Origin: Domibacillus robiginosus
GTDB lineage: Bacteria; Bacillota; Bacilli; Bacillales; Domibacillaceae
DNA: 64,000 nucleotides
Direction of reading: 5' to 3'
Assembly (NCBI RefSeq): GCF_000966195.1
Contig: NZ_LAHL01000011.1
Location: forward strand, 124,001 to 188,000
Shown: piece after piece, positions 17,569 through 26,352 of the stretch
How the letters are laid out: every line of letters starts with the position of its first letter
Position numbering within the stretch: position 1 is the stretch's first letter
Made by a program: the position numbers and the translations under genes
The notes under the pieces: generated by a model
What the model was told of the DNA's origin: nothing
The model's input: only the letters and a program-made list of their open reading frames with translations
The model's database searches: none

Positions 17569-17615
17569 TTTGCCTGCATATATTTGTATGAATGCAAATG
17601 AAAGGGGCGGTTTAA

Positions 17616-18611
17616 GTGCAGAAAAAATATGGCTTACTGATGCTGCTTATACTGTCAGGGTGCGCAGCAGAACCAGAGGATGGCCTGCCGGTAAAAGTGG
17701 TTTATACTGAGGAAGAAGAAGACAAGCCGGTATCAGCAGATGAAACTGTAATGGCAGAGTTGTATGCAGTGGATGAAAATGGTTTTCTAGTACCGCAAAC
17801 AGTCGCAATTGAAGGGAATAGTCAGGAAGAGCAGGCTGCCCTCATAGCGCTGGCAGAAGGAAGTGTACCGGCTGGGTTTCGTTCTCCACTGCCTGAAGGA
17901 ACGGTTATTCAAGATGTAGAGCTTGACGGAAAAACAGCCACTGTGAGTGTAGGAGGCGCTTTTGATCAGTACCCGGCAGAAGAAGAAGAGCTTGTTGCAT
18001 CAGCCATTACATGGACGGTTACTGGTATCGGACAGGCTGACCGCGTGCAGATTAAATTTAATGGAGAAACATTGAGGGAGATGCCGAAAGCGGGAATGCC
18101 TATTGCAGCAGGCGGGATGAAGCGGGAAGATGGGATTAACTTAAAGGCGGGATATACAGATACGGGAGCAACAAAACCTATTACAGTGTTTTTTACAGGA
18201 CAAAATGAAAAGGGGACCTATTTAGTACCGGTTACCCGCCGTATTTCCGAGGAGGAAACAGACCTTATTACTGCTTCTGTAGAAGAGCTGGCAAAAGGGC
18301 CAGTACCGGGCAGTGGGCTTATGACAAGCTGGCCTGCGGATGCAAAATTAGTAGAAGAGCCGGCTGTTGAAAATGGACGGGCTGTTCTTCAATTTAATGA
18401 TGCTATATTGGAAGACAATGGAGAAGCGCTTGTATCAAGCAGCCTGCTTAAACCGCTGTCTTTCACCCTTGCGGCTTCAGCCGAAATTGAAAGCGTAGCA
18501 GTTCAAGTAGAAGGACATCCTGATGTAAAAATGGAAACAGGAGCTCCACTTCCTGCTTCATTAACTACTCCTTTATTTATAAATGAAGAAAGTCTTCCAT
18601 CTGCTGAATGA
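17616..18611 (+). CDS. gerM: Germination lipoprotein GerM
   Basis: GerM is a spore lipoprotein needed for normal sporulation and germination. The 331-residue protein begins with a short lipoprotein signal (KKYGLLMLLILSGC; lipobox LSGC) and carries two GerMN domains, roughly residues 45-160 and 185-310, recognisable by the repeated pattern around GTVIQDVELDGKTATVSV and by ASVEELAKGPVPGSGL. The GTG at 17616 follows AAAGGGGCGG. Order murI-gerM-rph is as in B. subtilis. Confidence 0.92.
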   Translation: MQKKYGLLMLLILSGCAAEPEDGLPVKVVYTEEEEDKPVSADETVMAELYAVDENGFLVPQTVAIEGNSQEEQAALIALAEGSVPAGFRSPLPEGTVIQDVELDGKTATVSVGGAFDQYPAEEEELVASAITWTVTGIGQADRVQIKFNGETLREMPKAGMPIAAGGMKREDGINLKAGYTDTGATKPITVFFTGQNEKGTYLVPVTRRISEEETDLITASVEELAKGPVPGSGLMTSWPADAKLVEEPAVENGRAVLQFNDAILEDNGEALVSSSLLKPLSFTLAASAEIESVAVQVEGHPDVKMETGAPLPASLTTPLFINEESLPSAE

Positions 18612-18679
18612 ATATTTGACAGACACGCGTAATTTTTGGAAAATGGACAGCGGAAGCAGGAAAAAACGGAGGAATGTAT

Positions 18680-19438
18680 ATGCGCACAGATGGACGAACA
18701 GCAAAAGAACTTCGGCCGGTTGAAATTCAAACCAGCTTTTTAACACACCCGGAAGGATCCGTACTCATTTCTGTCGGAAACACAAAAGTCATTTGTACGG
18801 CGAGCATTGAAGACCGAGTTCCACCGTTTATGAGAGGAAGTGGAAAAGGGTGGGTTACAGCTGAATATGCGATGATTCCGCGTGCAACCGGTCAGCGCAA
18901 CATGCGGGAATCAACAAAAGGAAAAGTAACAGGGCGAACGATGGAAATTCAACGCCTAATCGGCCGTGCGCTGCGTACGGTTGTTGACCTTGATGTTATC
19001 GGAGAACGGACCCTTTGGATTGATTGTGATGTGATCCAAGCGGATGGTGGAACTCGTACCGCAGCGATTACCGGCGCATTCGTAGCCATGACATTGGCTT
19101 TGCATGATTTGGCGATCGAAAAAGATTTCCCTGTCTATCCGATCACAGACTTTCTTGCGGCGACCAGTGTCGGTATTGTCGGGGAGCATGGAGTTGTTGT
19201 AGATTTAAACTACGAAGAAGACAGCAGCGCTGAAGTAGACATGAATGTGGTTATGACCGGGTCTGGCCAGTTTGTTGAAGTGCAGGGAACTGGAGAGGAA
19301 GCGACATTCTCCATGAATGAGCTTCAACAAATGCTTGAAGCGGCACAGGGAAGTCTTGAAGCTTTATTTGAGATTCAAGCAGAAGTGCTTGGCGTTGCAG
19401 CAGAGTTGATTTACGAAAGGAAGTCAGCAAATGAATGA
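18680..19438 (+). CDS. rph: Ribonuclease PH
   Basis: Phosphorolytic 3' exoribonuclease that trims tRNA precursors. The 252-residue protein has [32 protein letters not shown], the phosphate-site region [26 protein letters not shown], and [19 protein letters not shown]. The ATG at 18680 is 7 bases after GGAGG; the in-frame ATG at 18674 is only one base from it. It overlaps rdgB by 8 bases. Confidence 0.96.
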   Translation: MRTDGRTAKELRPVEIQTSFLTHPEGSVLISVGNTKVICTASIEDRVPPFMRGSGKGWVTAEYAMIPRATGQRNMRESTKGKVTGRTMEIQRLIGRALRTVVDLDVIGERTLWIDCDVIQADGGTRTAAITGAFVAMTLALHDLAIEKDFPVYPITDFLAATSVGIVGEHGVVVDLNYEEDSSAEVDMNVVMTGSGQFVEVQGTGEEATFSMNELQQMLEAAQGSLEALFEIQAEVLGVAAELIYERKSANE

Positions 19439-20039
19439 AGTAATAATAGCTACACGCAATGTGGGCAAAGCAAAGGAATTTGTCCGCATGTTTGAACCTA
19501 TGGGAATAACAGTTAAAACGTTGCTCGATTATCCTGAACTTCCAGACGTAGAAGAGACAGGTGAAACATTTGCAGAAAATGCGCTGTTAAAAGCAGAGTT
19601 TGCCGCCCGATCAACAGGCCGGCCGGCAATTGCTGATGATTCAGGACTGATTATTGATGCGCTTAACGGTCGGCCAGGCGTGTACTCAGCTCGTTATGCG
19701 GGAACAGAAAAAGATGACCAGGCAAACAATGATAAGGTGCTTGAGGAAATGAAAAACATACCAGAGGAAAGCCGCAGTGCCCGCTTTATGTGTATACTGG
19801 CTGTAGCATTTCCGGATGGGCGTGATCCCCTCTGGGCAGAAGGAAGCTGTGAGGGAACGATAGGATTTGAAGAAGCGGGAGAGCACGGTTTTGGGTATGA
19901 TCCGCTGTTTTTTCCGGAAGGGTACAATGTAACAATGGCACAGCTGGATCCGGAGGAAAAAAACAAAATCAGTCACCGGGCGAAAGCGCTGCATTCCTTG
20001 CGAGCACAGCTGCCAGAATTGGCAGGTGATTTAAAGTGA
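19431..20039 (+). CDS. rdgB: Non-canonical purine NTP pyrophosphatase (RdgB/HAM1)
   Basis: Hydrolyses dITP and XTP to monophosphates, preventing their incorporation into DNA. At 202 residues, it has the N-terminal [37 protein letters not shown] and the C-terminal [12 protein letters not shown] motif. The start overlaps the 3' end of rph (AGTCAGCAAATG, with GGAAG upstream), and its stop overlaps the next gene, showing a tight operon rph-rdgB-ysnB. Confidence 0.95.
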   Translation: MNEVIIATRNVGKAKEFVRMFEPMGITVKTLLDYPELPDVEETGETFAENALLKAEFAARSTGRPAIADDSGLIIDALNGRPGVYSARYAGTEKDDQANNDKVLEEMKNIPEESRSARFMCILAVAFPDGRDPLWAEGSCEGTIGFEEAGEHGFGYDPLFFPEGYNVTMAQLDPEEKNKISHRAKALHSLRAQLPELAGDLK

Positions 20040-20545
20040 AAATGTTAGTGGTAAGTGACAACCATGGCTGGAGCAGTATTTTATCAGATTTAAAACGCCG
20101 TTATGCTGATAAAGTCTCTGTCATGATTCATTGTGGAGATTCTGAAATGGATGCGTCATCGCCGGAAGTGGTCGGTTACACGATCGTCCGTGGAAACTGC
20201 GATGACGAGGACAAGTTTCCATATGATATATTAGAAAGTGTAGAAGACTGTCGTGTGTTTGTGACACATGGACATCGTTATAACATTAAGATGACTTTAA
20301 CAAACCTGGCAATGAAAGCAAAAGAAACAGGAGCTGACTTTGTTTTTTTTGGCCATTCCCATTCGCCTGGTGCTGAAATGGCCGACGGGGTTTTATACTT
20401 GAATCCGGGAAGTATTGCGCTCCCACGGGGGCGGCGTGAAAAAACATACGCGATTGTAGAAGTAAGCAAATCGACCATTTCTGTTCAATTCTATGATGAA
20501 AAGCACCATGAAGTGAAAGAGCTTGGCTGCACGTTCAGTCGTTGA
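20036..20545 (+). CDS. Metallophosphoesterase, YfcE/YsnB-like
   Basis: A 169-residue calcineurin-type phosphoesterase of the YfcE family. Metal ligands appear in order: SDNHG, HCGDSE, RGNCD, VTHGH and FGHSHSP. B. subtilis YsnB occupies the same position. The likely substrates are small phosphodiesters, but this is not settled for the Bacillus member. Start is GTG at 20036, overlapping the rdgB stop by 4 bases; ATG at 20042 is an alternative. Confidence 0.88.
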   Translation: MKMLVVSDNHGWSSILSDLKRRYADKVSVMIHCGDSEMDASSPEVVGYTIVRGNCDDEDKFPYDILESVEDCRVFVTHGHRYNIKMTLTNLAMKAKETGADFVFFGHSHSPGAEMADGVLYLNPGSIALPRGRREKTYAIVEVSKSTISVQFYDEKHHEVKELGCTFSR

Positions 20546-20586
20546 GTGAACAAAACGTCCTGCCTCTGCAGGACGTTTTCACTCAA
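20543..20586. terminator. Terminator after rph-rdgB-ysnB
   Basis: AAAACGTCCTGC pairs with GCAGGACGTTTT around CTCT; the pairing continues outward after a 3-base bulge (TTGAGTGA / TCACTCAA). Confidence 0.85.
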
Positions 20587-20633
20587 AAATAAAAGAAATC
20601 GATCAGCATTTTATTTTAAATTAAAAATAGGTG

Positions 20634-20662
20634 TTGACAGGGGATATATGGATTGATATTAT
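20634..20662 (+). promoter_or_regulatory. tRNA-Arg promoter
   Basis: TTGACA (20634-20639), 17 bases, TATTAT (20657-20662), about 20 bases before the tRNA. Confidence 0.75.
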
Positions 20663-20682
20663 AGATATTGTCTTCAGAAGAA

Positions 20683-20756
<74 letters not shown>

Positions 20757-20760
20757 TAAT

Positions 20761-20788
20761 AAAAAAAGCGCCGTAGGGCGCTTTTTTG
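20761..20788 (+). terminator. Terminator after tRNA-Arg
   Basis: AAAAAGCGCC and GGGCGCTTTTTT around GTA. A second, weaker hairpin with a T run (AAATCGC / GCGATTT) follows at 20802-20833. Confidence 0.85.
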
Positions 20789-20874
20789 TTTGCTTAAAAA
20801 GAAATCGCTTGCAAAATCTGAGGCGATTTTTTTCTATCTAGTTTTATTCTTTTTACAGAAAAAAAGTTTGCGAT

Positions 20875-20896
20875 AAAAGTATTAATCAATGCTTTT
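20875..20896. repeat. Left 22-base flanking hairpin of the repeat-rich stretch
   Basis: AAAAGTATTAATCAATGCTTTT agrees at 20 of 22 positions with the palindrome at 21409-21430. It can fold on itself with one G-T pair. The two copies flank about 0.5 kb that holds the inverted repeat pair. Confidence 0.5.
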
Positions 20897-20944
20897 TATA
20901 CTGTAGACAAATGATTGATAACTGTGCACATGAATGGGATAGAT

Positions 20945-21073
20945 CGGCGGCGTCCGGGCAGCTCCGCTTTCCAAGGGGCAGGAGGTGAGCTCGCCTTCAC
21001 CACTTCGCGGCAAAGCCAATCTCACCTGTCCCGCTAGTCCCTTAGGAGTCTTCGCCCCGCGCCTGCCACCTTT
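20945..21073 (-). repeat. GC-rich Bacillaceae-type repeat, copy A
   Basis: Read on the minus strand this contains GAAGACTCC..GGGACTAGCGGGACAGG and, further on, GGAAAGCGGAGCTGCCCGGA. The same motif order occurs in copy B on the plus strand. From memory, such GACTCC..GCGGGA..AGCGGACAGG repeats are common between genes of many Bacillaceae; I could not check a database. It carries no credible gene, and GC content is well above its surroundings. Confidence 0.6.
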
Positions 21074-21169
21074 GTGGGGATGAAAAGAAGCCAGTAAAAC
21101 CAGTCTATTTCCCTTTCTTTGCTGGAAAGAACAGAAAAAGCCTTTCACTCCCCTGTTTTTCAGAAGCAC

Positions 21170-21305
21170 AACGGGTGGAGGGCTGCCGGCGCAGACTCCC
21201 GCGGGAAGAGCGGACAGGCTGACACAGACAGCGCGAAGCGGTGGCTGGTTCAGCGTTCGCCCTGCAGGAAAGCGCAGCCGCCAGTCCGGAGCCCCCTGAC
21301 GCTGT
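21170..21305 (+). repeat. GC-rich Bacillaceae-type repeat, copy B
   Basis: CAGACTCCCGCGGGAAGAGC, then GGACAGGCTGA, and later GGAAAGCGCAGCCGCCAGTCCGGA match copy A in inverted orientation. Frames across it on both strands (for example 21105-21353) are compositional and have no family resemblance. Confidence 0.6.
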
Positions 21306-21408
21306 TTTTAGAAAGGGAAGACTTTCAGGCAAGCTAAGAAAGAGAAACACCATATAAACTTTTTAAAAAATGAACTTCTTCTTGACTTCTTTGTTTTTCA
21401 ACACTATG

Positions 21409-21440
21409 AAAAGCATTAACCAATGCTTTTCTTTTTTTTG
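21409..21440. terminator. Right flanking palindrome with T run
   Basis: AAAAGCATT-AACC-AATGCTTTT is a perfect 9-base hairpin followed by CTTTTTTTT. It looks like an intrinsic terminator, yet no gene ends just upstream; it matches the left flank at 20875-20896. The following 300 bases (21441-21735) show no gene I can support. Confidence 0.5.
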
Positions 21441-21723
21441 TAAAGCTAAAAAAAGAAATGGCGGCAGTCTTTTAAAAAAGCTTCAAAATAGAAGAGCAAA
21501 AAACGGCGAGGATTATTTATGACGGGGGTTATATGATAAACAGTCACATACCGGGTTGAAGCATGGTTTACGCACACGGCGCTATTTCATTGTGAAAATC
21601 CTTCCTCGAACATTAGGCAGTTCAACCATGTAAAAGAATATTGATATATTCACCTACTATGAATTTGAGCGTCCATTCTATCCCCAATATAAAGGGAAGC
21701 CGAGCTATAAGTGAAGAATAAAA

Positions 21724-21753
21724 AAAGCCCTGAACTTATTGTTCGAGGCTTTC
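21724..21753 (-). terminator. Terminator overlapping the SET gene stop
   Basis: On the minus strand AAAGCCTCGAAC and GTTCAGGGCTTT flank AATAA and are followed by TTTTTTT. Confidence 0.7.
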
Positions 21754-22125
21754 GTCATTAAACCAGAGCGGGGCGTTATCATCCACATCTCCGTTGTAGT
21801 TAATTAAAATTTCTTCGCCAGCTTGAATGTCCCGGTATGCATAAAACTTAAATGAATGGCTTTCAAAATGGATATCATATATGGCATTGGGCTCGTAAGA
21901 ATGATTAAACAGCATACCGTAGCCGAGCAGGATAGCAGTATGGTTGGCGCCGTATTCAAAAGCATAATCCGCTAAAAGAGTTTTCTCGATATGGATGTGC
22001 TGTTCGTTCGGGTAAGGGATAACAGGAGCTTCATGCAGCATTTCTCCTTTTTTTATATCACGCACAGCAAAAACGCCCCGATTGAATTCGCCGTCACTTA
22101 GTGCAGATGTTTTAACTTCGATCAT
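21736..22125 (-). CDS. SET-domain protein
   Basis: A 129-residue protein made of a compact SET domain, the protein-lysine methyltransferase fold. Visible motifs are RGVFAVRDIKKGEML at the start, FNHSYEPNA (the pseudoknot NHS.xPN motif) and AGEEILINYN near the C-terminus, which together form the AdoMet and lysine channel. Substrate is unknown. The ATG (complement of 22123-22125) has AGAGGAG upstream. The gene is divergent from the TPR gene, and its stop lies inside a terminator hairpin (21725-21753, AAGCC..GAAC/GTTC..GGCTT, T run on the minus strand). Confidence 0.85.
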   Translation of the reverse strand: MIEVKTSALSDGEFNRGVFAVRDIKKGEMLHEAPVIPYPNEQHIHIEKTLLADYAFEYGANHTAILLGYGMLFNHSYEPNAIYDIHFESHSFKFYAYRDIQAGEEILINYNGDVDDNAPLWFNDESLEQ

Positions 22126-22258
22126 AATGGAATCTCCTCTTCTGTATGTTCATACTATTAGCATGACAGTCAAAAGAGGTAAGAGCAACTGTTTTCTCTG
22201 TTCAATCGCGCGGCACCATGCTACACTCAACTATTATAAGAGCGAGCGGGTGAGAAAG

Positions 22259-23206
22259 ATGAAAAAAAAGAAGCGGAAAAAATCCGGTAATGTTGTACAA
22301 TTCCCCGGAACATCGGCCCGGCTCCAGCAGCAGGGGCAGCAGGCATTAGAAAAAAAGCGGTTTGATGAAGCGATCCGCCTGTATACTGAAGCCCTCCGCT
22401 TTGAAGACGAGCATCAGGAAGATATTAAAACGGCTCTTTTAATTGCCTACCATGAAAGTGGCAGCCACGATGAAGGAATTGAACTTTCGCGCGCAATGCT
22501 TCATGCAGGGGAAGGGCAATACTTCGATGTATTGGATTTGCATGTGCTTATGCTAATTCAAAAAAGAAGATACAAGGAAGTAGCGGAGACGTTATCCGTT
22601 TTGCTTGAAGAAGGGCTTCCTCCGGACCGTTATGAGCATTTTGCTCATTTAAAAGCTTTGGCAGACCGAATGAGTGTGAAAAAAGAAGAAGTCTTGTTTA
22701 AGCCGTCCGATTTTCTTCAGGATAAAATAATGAAGCTGGCAGAACTGGCGAAAACCGATCCGGCCCCTTTTAAAGAGGAACTGATAGACAGGGCTGGAGA
22801 CAAAACAGAGCATCCATTTATTCAAACGATGGCCATTGGACTGTTACGGGACATTGGAACAGCCGAAAAAGTATGGGTGCGGAAATTTCAATTGGAAAAA
22901 GAAATCATTCCGGTAATGGAAGGAGAAGCATTCAGTCAGCCGTTTTTCAAAGAGGTAATCGAGCTTTTGGAAGAAACCGCCGGTCAAAATGAGCCGGCTC
23001 TGTTTGAACAGGCAGTGGAGCTGGCCAGGCAGTATCAATTTTTGCTTTACCCGTTTGACCCGCCTGCTTCCATTGAGCAATGGGCAGAGGCTATTGCAGC
23101 AAAAATAAAGCGCCTGTATGAGATGGACAGTGTAAAAGAAGTGTCGGCGGAGATGGAAGCAGCACTTCTGTTTATGAAAGAACTCGATGAAATTTCAGCC
23201 TTTTAG
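22259..23206 (+). CDS. TPR-repeat protein (YsoA-like)
   Basis: A 315-residue soluble protein with a basic start (MKKKKRKKSGNVVQFPG) and tetratricopeptide-like helices, clearest at GQQALEKKRFDEAIRLYTEALRF and the following two helix pairs to about residue 150. The C-terminal half is helical without a known domain. Position directly before tig matches ysoA in B. subtilis; function unknown. I use the ATG at 22259 with a weak GGTGAG site; the frame extends to 22082 over the SET gene promoter and does not look coding there. Confidence 0.8.
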   Translation: MKKKKRKKSGNVVQFPGTSARLQQQGQQALEKKRFDEAIRLYTEALRFEDEHQEDIKTALLIAYHESGSHDEGIELSRAMLHAGEGQYFDVLDLHVLMLIQKRRYKEVAETLSVLLEEGLPPDRYEHFAHLKALADRMSVKKEEVLFKPSDFLQDKIMKLAELAKTDPAPFKEELIDRAGDKTEHPFIQTMAIGLLRDIGTAEKVWVRKFQLEKEIIPVMEGEAFSQPFFKEVIELLEETAGQNEPALFEQAVELARQYQFLLYPFDPPASIEQWAEAIAAKIKRLYEMDSVKEVSAEMEAALLFMKELDEISAF

Positions 23207-23234
23207 TTGAAACAGAGTGACTGTATGGTATAAT
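23207..23234 (+). promoter_or_regulatory. tig promoter
   Basis: TTGAAA (23207-23212), 16 bases, TATAAT (23229-23234). The -35 starts right after the stop codon of the TPR gene. Confidence 0.75.
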
Positions 23235-23327
23235 GTAAAAGTCGTATTGTGTCCTTTTTATATCAATCGAGAATATACATAGGACGAACGTTCATATTTA
23301 TTAATAGATTGTTGGAGGGAATTTTTT

Positions 23328-24614
23328 ATGTCAGCAAAGTGGGAAAAACAAGAAGGCAACCAAGGCGTATTAACAGTTGAGGTTGACGTTGAAACGGTTA
23401 ATAAAGGCCTTAACACAGCATTCCAAAAAGTCGTTAAAACAATTAATGTTCCAGGATTCCGTAAAGGGAAAATGCCTCGTCCGTTGTTTGAACAGCGTTT
23501 TGGCGTAGAAGCACTTTACCAGGATGCAATTGATGCAATTCTTCCTGAAGCATATGGAAATGCGATCGACGAAACAGGCATCGAGCCAGTTGACCGTCCT
23601 GAAATCGATGTAGAGCAATTTGAAAAAGGCAAGCCGTTCATTTTCACAGCAAAAGTAACAGTGAAACCAGAAGTAACGCTTGGCGATTACAAAGGTCTTG
23701 AAGTAGAAAAAGAGAGCACAGAAGTAACAGAAGAAGATGTTGAAAACGAATTGAAGGATCTTCAAAAACGTCACGCTGAGCTTGTTGTAAAAGAAGACGG
23801 CACTGTTGAAAACGATGATACAGTTGTTATCGACTTTGAAGGTTTCGTAAACGGTGAAGCATTTGAAGGCGGCCAGGCGGACAATTACTCAATCGTAATC
23901 GGCTCTGGCACATTTATCCCAGGCTTTGAAGAGCAGCTGATCGGTATGAAAACAGGAGAAGAAAAAGACGTTGAAGTTACATTCCCTGAAGAATATCATG
24001 CAGAAGAGCTTGCAGGACAGCCGGCAACATTCAAAGTGAAGCTTCACGAAATCAAAGCACAAGAGCTTCCTGAGCTAAACGATGAGTTTGCAAAAGAAAC
24101 AGACGAAGAAGTAGAAACACTTGAAGCGCTAAAATCAAAAATTCAAGAACGTCTTGTAGAGCAAAAGAAAAATGCTTCTGAACAAAAGCTTCGTGACGAT
24201 CTTGTTGAAAAAGCTGTTGCAAACGCACAAACAGATGTGCCTGAAGCAATGATCAACACAGAAATCGACCGTATGCTTCAAGAGTTCACACAAAACCTTT
24301 CTATGCAAGGTATGAATCTTGACTTGTACTATCAGTTCTCAGGACAGACAGAAGAAGATCTTCGCAGCCAAATGAAAGAAAATGCTGAAACGCGTGTACG
24401 CACAAGCTTAACGCTTGAAGCAATCGCTGAAGCAGAAAATCTTGAGCCGACAGATGAAGATGTAGATGCAGAAGTAAACAAAATGTCTGAGCAATTTGGT
24501 CTTTCAAAAGAAGACATTCAAAAAGCACTTGGCAGCCTTGAAGGCATGAAAGCAGACTTGAAAATTCGCAAAGCAGTCGAATTTCTTGTCGAAAACAGCA
24601 CTGCTGGTGCATAA
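23328..24614 (+). CDS. tig: Trigger factor
   Basis: Ribosome-bound chaperone and peptidyl-prolyl isomerase that receives nascent chains. The 428-residue protein has the ribosome-docking signature [10 protein letters not shown] near 44-53, an FKBP-type domain at about 150-245 ([32 protein letters not shown]) and a helical C-terminal chaperone body. The ATG at 23328 has TTGGAGGGA upstream. Codon use is strongly biased, as expected for an abundant protein. Confidence 0.97.
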   Translation: MSAKWEKQEGNQGVLTVEVDVETVNKGLNTAFQKVVKTINVPGFRKGKMPRPLFEQRFGVEALYQDAIDAILPEAYGNAIDETGIEPVDRPEIDVEQFEKGKPFIFTAKVTVKPEVTLGDYKGLEVEKESTEVTEEDVENELKDLQKRHAELVVKEDGTVENDDTVVIDFEGFVNGEAFEGGQADNYSIVIGSGTFIPGFEEQLIGMKTGEEKDVEVTFPEEYHAEELAGQPATFKVKLHEIKAQELPELNDEFAKETDEEVETLEALKSKIQERLVEQKKNASEQKLRDDLVEKAVANAQTDVPEAMINTEIDRMLQEFTQNLSMQGMNLDLYYQFSGQTEEDLRSQMKENAETRVRTSLTLEAIAEAENLEPTDEDVDAEVNKMSEQFGLSKEDIQKALGSLEGMKADLKIRKAVEFLVENSTAGA

Positions 24615-24629
24615 TAAATAAAGAACACA

Positions 24630-24664
24630 CTGACAGGGCGCGACGTGATCGTGCCTTGTTTTCT
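24630..24664 (+). terminator. Terminator after tig
   Basis: CAGGGCGCGA and TCGTGCCTTG (with wobble and one mismatch) around CGTGA, followed by TTTTCT. Confidence 0.55.
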
Positions 24665-24812
24665 ACCCATAAAGAGTCCAAAAACGCTTTTTCTTTTTGG
24701 TTTTGTGGCAAGTGTGCTACAATGCGATACATAACTTAGTTACGGCGCAGTTAAAAGGCGGACTGCTAAAAATGGCTCCGGCTGCACCAACATAGCATAA
24801 GGGGTGAACCAG

Positions 24813-26078
24813 ATGTTTAAGTTCAATGAAGAAAAAGGACAATTAAAGTGCTCGTTTTGCGGGAAATCGCAGGACCAGGTGAGGAAACTCGTCGCGGGAC
24901 CGGGCGTTTATATTTGCGATGAGTGTATTGAGCTATGCACAGAGATCGTAGAAGAAGAACTTGGCACAGAAGAAGAAGTAGAATTTAAAGATGTACCGAA
25001 GCCAACGGAAATTCGTGAAATTTTAGGGGAATATGTAATCGGACAGGAACGTGCGAAAAAATCGCTCGCTGTTGCGGTATATAACCACTATAAGCGTATT
25101 AATTCAAACAGTAAAATCGATGACGTTGAACTGGCGAAATCAAATATTTGCTTGATCGGCCCGACAGGAAGCGGGAAAACGCTTCTTGCTCAAACGCTGG
25201 CGCGTATTTTAAATGTGCCATTTGCGATTGCTGATGCAACGTCACTGACAGAAGCTGGTTACGTGGGAGAAGACGTTGAGAACATCCTGCTTAAATTAAT
25301 CCAGGCGGCTGACTATGATGTAGAAAAAGCTGAAAAAGGAATTATCTATATCGATGAAATTGATAAAGTAGCTCGCAAATCGGAAAATCCATCTATTACT
25401 CGAGATGTATCCGGTGAAGGCGTTCAGCAGGCGCTTTTGAAAATTTTAGAAGGAACAGTCGCAAGCGTTCCGCCACAGGGTGGACGTAAGCATCCGCATC
25501 AAGAGTTTATCCAAATTGATACAACCAATATCCTCTTTATTTGCGGTGGAGCATTTGATGGTGTTGAGCAAATTATTAAACGCCGTCTGGGCCAAAAAGT
25601 GATTGGTTTTGGTTCTGAACAGAAAAATGAGCAGGCAGAAGAAAAGTCCTACCTGGCACAGCTTGTACCAGAAGACTTACTTCGTTTTGGTTTAATTCCA
25701 GAATTTATTGGCCGTCTTCCAGTTATTGCAAGTCTGGAGCAGCTGGATGAAGAAGCGTTGATTGAAATTTTAACGAAGCCGAAAAATGCGCTTATTAAGC
25801 AATATCAAAAAATGCTGGAACTTGACGATGTAGAGCTTCAATTTGATGATGCGGCTTTAAGTGAAATTTCGAAAAAAGCGATTGAGCGGAAAACAGGTGC
25901 CCGCGGCCTTCGTTCTATTATTGAAAGTATTATGCTTGATGTAATGTATGAATTGCCGACACGTGAAGATATTAAAACATGTGTGATCACGAAAGAAACT
26001 GTAACTGACCTTGCGCCGCCGCGTCTTCTCGATGAAAACGGGAACGATGTCGGCTCTGCTGATAAAACGTCTGCATAA
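24813..26078 (+). CDS. clpX: ATP-dependent Clp protease ATP-binding subunit ClpX
   Basis: AAA+ unfoldase that feeds substrates to ClpP. The 421-residue product has an N-terminal zinc-binding domain (C13, C16, C35, C38), Walker A GPTGSGKT, Walker [10 protein letters not shown], the pore loop in AGYVGEDVE and the ClpP-docking loop KVIGFG. The ATG at 24813, 5 bases after AAGGGGTGA, gives [13 protein letters not shown] as in the family; an in-frame start at 24804 adds three residues. lonB, which follows clpX in B. subtilis, is absent. Confidence 0.97.
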   Translation: MFKFNEEKGQLKCSFCGKSQDQVRKLVAGPGVYICDECIELCTEIVEEELGTEEEVEFKDVPKPTEIREILGEYVIGQERAKKSLAVAVYNHYKRINSNSKIDDVELAKSNICLIGPTGSGKTLLAQTLARILNVPFAIADATSLTEAGYVGEDVENILLKLIQAADYDVEKAEKGIIYIDEIDKVARKSENPSITRDVSGEGVQQALLKILEGTVASVPPQGGRKHPHQEFIQIDTTNILFICGGAFDGVEQIIKRRLGQKVIGFGSEQKNEQAEEKSYLAQLVPEDLLRFGLIPEFIGRLPVIASLEQLDEEALIEILTKPKNALIKQYQKMLELDDVELQFDDAALSEISKKAIERKTGARGLRSIIESIMLDVMYELPTREDIKTCVITKETVTDLAPPRLLDENGNDVGSADKTSA

Positions 26079-26097
26079 ACGCTGATTGATCTTTTAA

Positions 26098-26136
26098 GGA
26101 AGGGACAGTGCCTCAAGGGGTGCTGTCCCTTCTTTT
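26098..26136 (+). terminator. Terminator after clpX
   Basis: AAGGGACAG and CTGTCCCTT with a 14-base loop, followed by CTTTT. Confidence 0.7.
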
Positions 26137-26207
26137 CAATCGACAGTGTCTATACCTTTGCGTTAAGATAGGAAGAAAGAAAGGGAAGAAAAGAGATAAA
26201 TTGGACG

Positions 26208-26334
26208 TTGTCCAGCTTCAGACACTATCGGAAGTCTGCAAAATGCGGGTGACAAAAGTAAGGCAGCATATGATACGTCACGTGCTTCCGCTTTGTTCCA
26301 ATAGCCGATAAATGGATGTCTTGCGCTTTTCTTA
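26208..26334 (+). repeat. Degenerate Bacillaceae repeat between clpX and lonA
   Basis: Begins TTGTCCAGCTT and ends TTGCGCTTTTCTTA. The same ends and internal words (CGGAA.GTCT, GTGACAAAAG, GATAA..GG) recur at 37355-37490. From memory this is the pattern of short bcr-like repeats found between genes in many Bacillaceae. It fills most of the 274-base clpX-lonA gap, where lonB would be, and its end abuts the lonA ribosome site. Confidence 0.55.
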
Positions 26335-26352
26335 CTGGGAGGGAGATTTGCC

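Noticed and set aside
17569-17615. SigE promoter before gerM
   Set aside because: CATATATT is only a partial -10 match and no fitting -35 is present at the right distance.
20882-21353. Frames on both strands in the GC-rich repeats
   Set aside because: They come from the inverted repeat composition; no ribosome site, no domain pattern, and the region reads as non-coding repeat.
21441-21735. Transposase remnant near the SET gene
   Set aside because: Short frames around 21515-21700 are interrupted by many stops and match no family I recognise; only small inverted words such as CATGGTT/AACCATG are seen.
24615-24812. CIRCE or CtsR heat-shock operator before clpX
   Set aside because: No TTAGCACTC-N9-GAGTGCTAA and no convincing CtsR direct repeat was found.
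26079-26352. Degenerate lonB between clpX and lonA
   Set aside because: No Lon-like motif in any frame; the space is a terminator plus a non-coding repeat.
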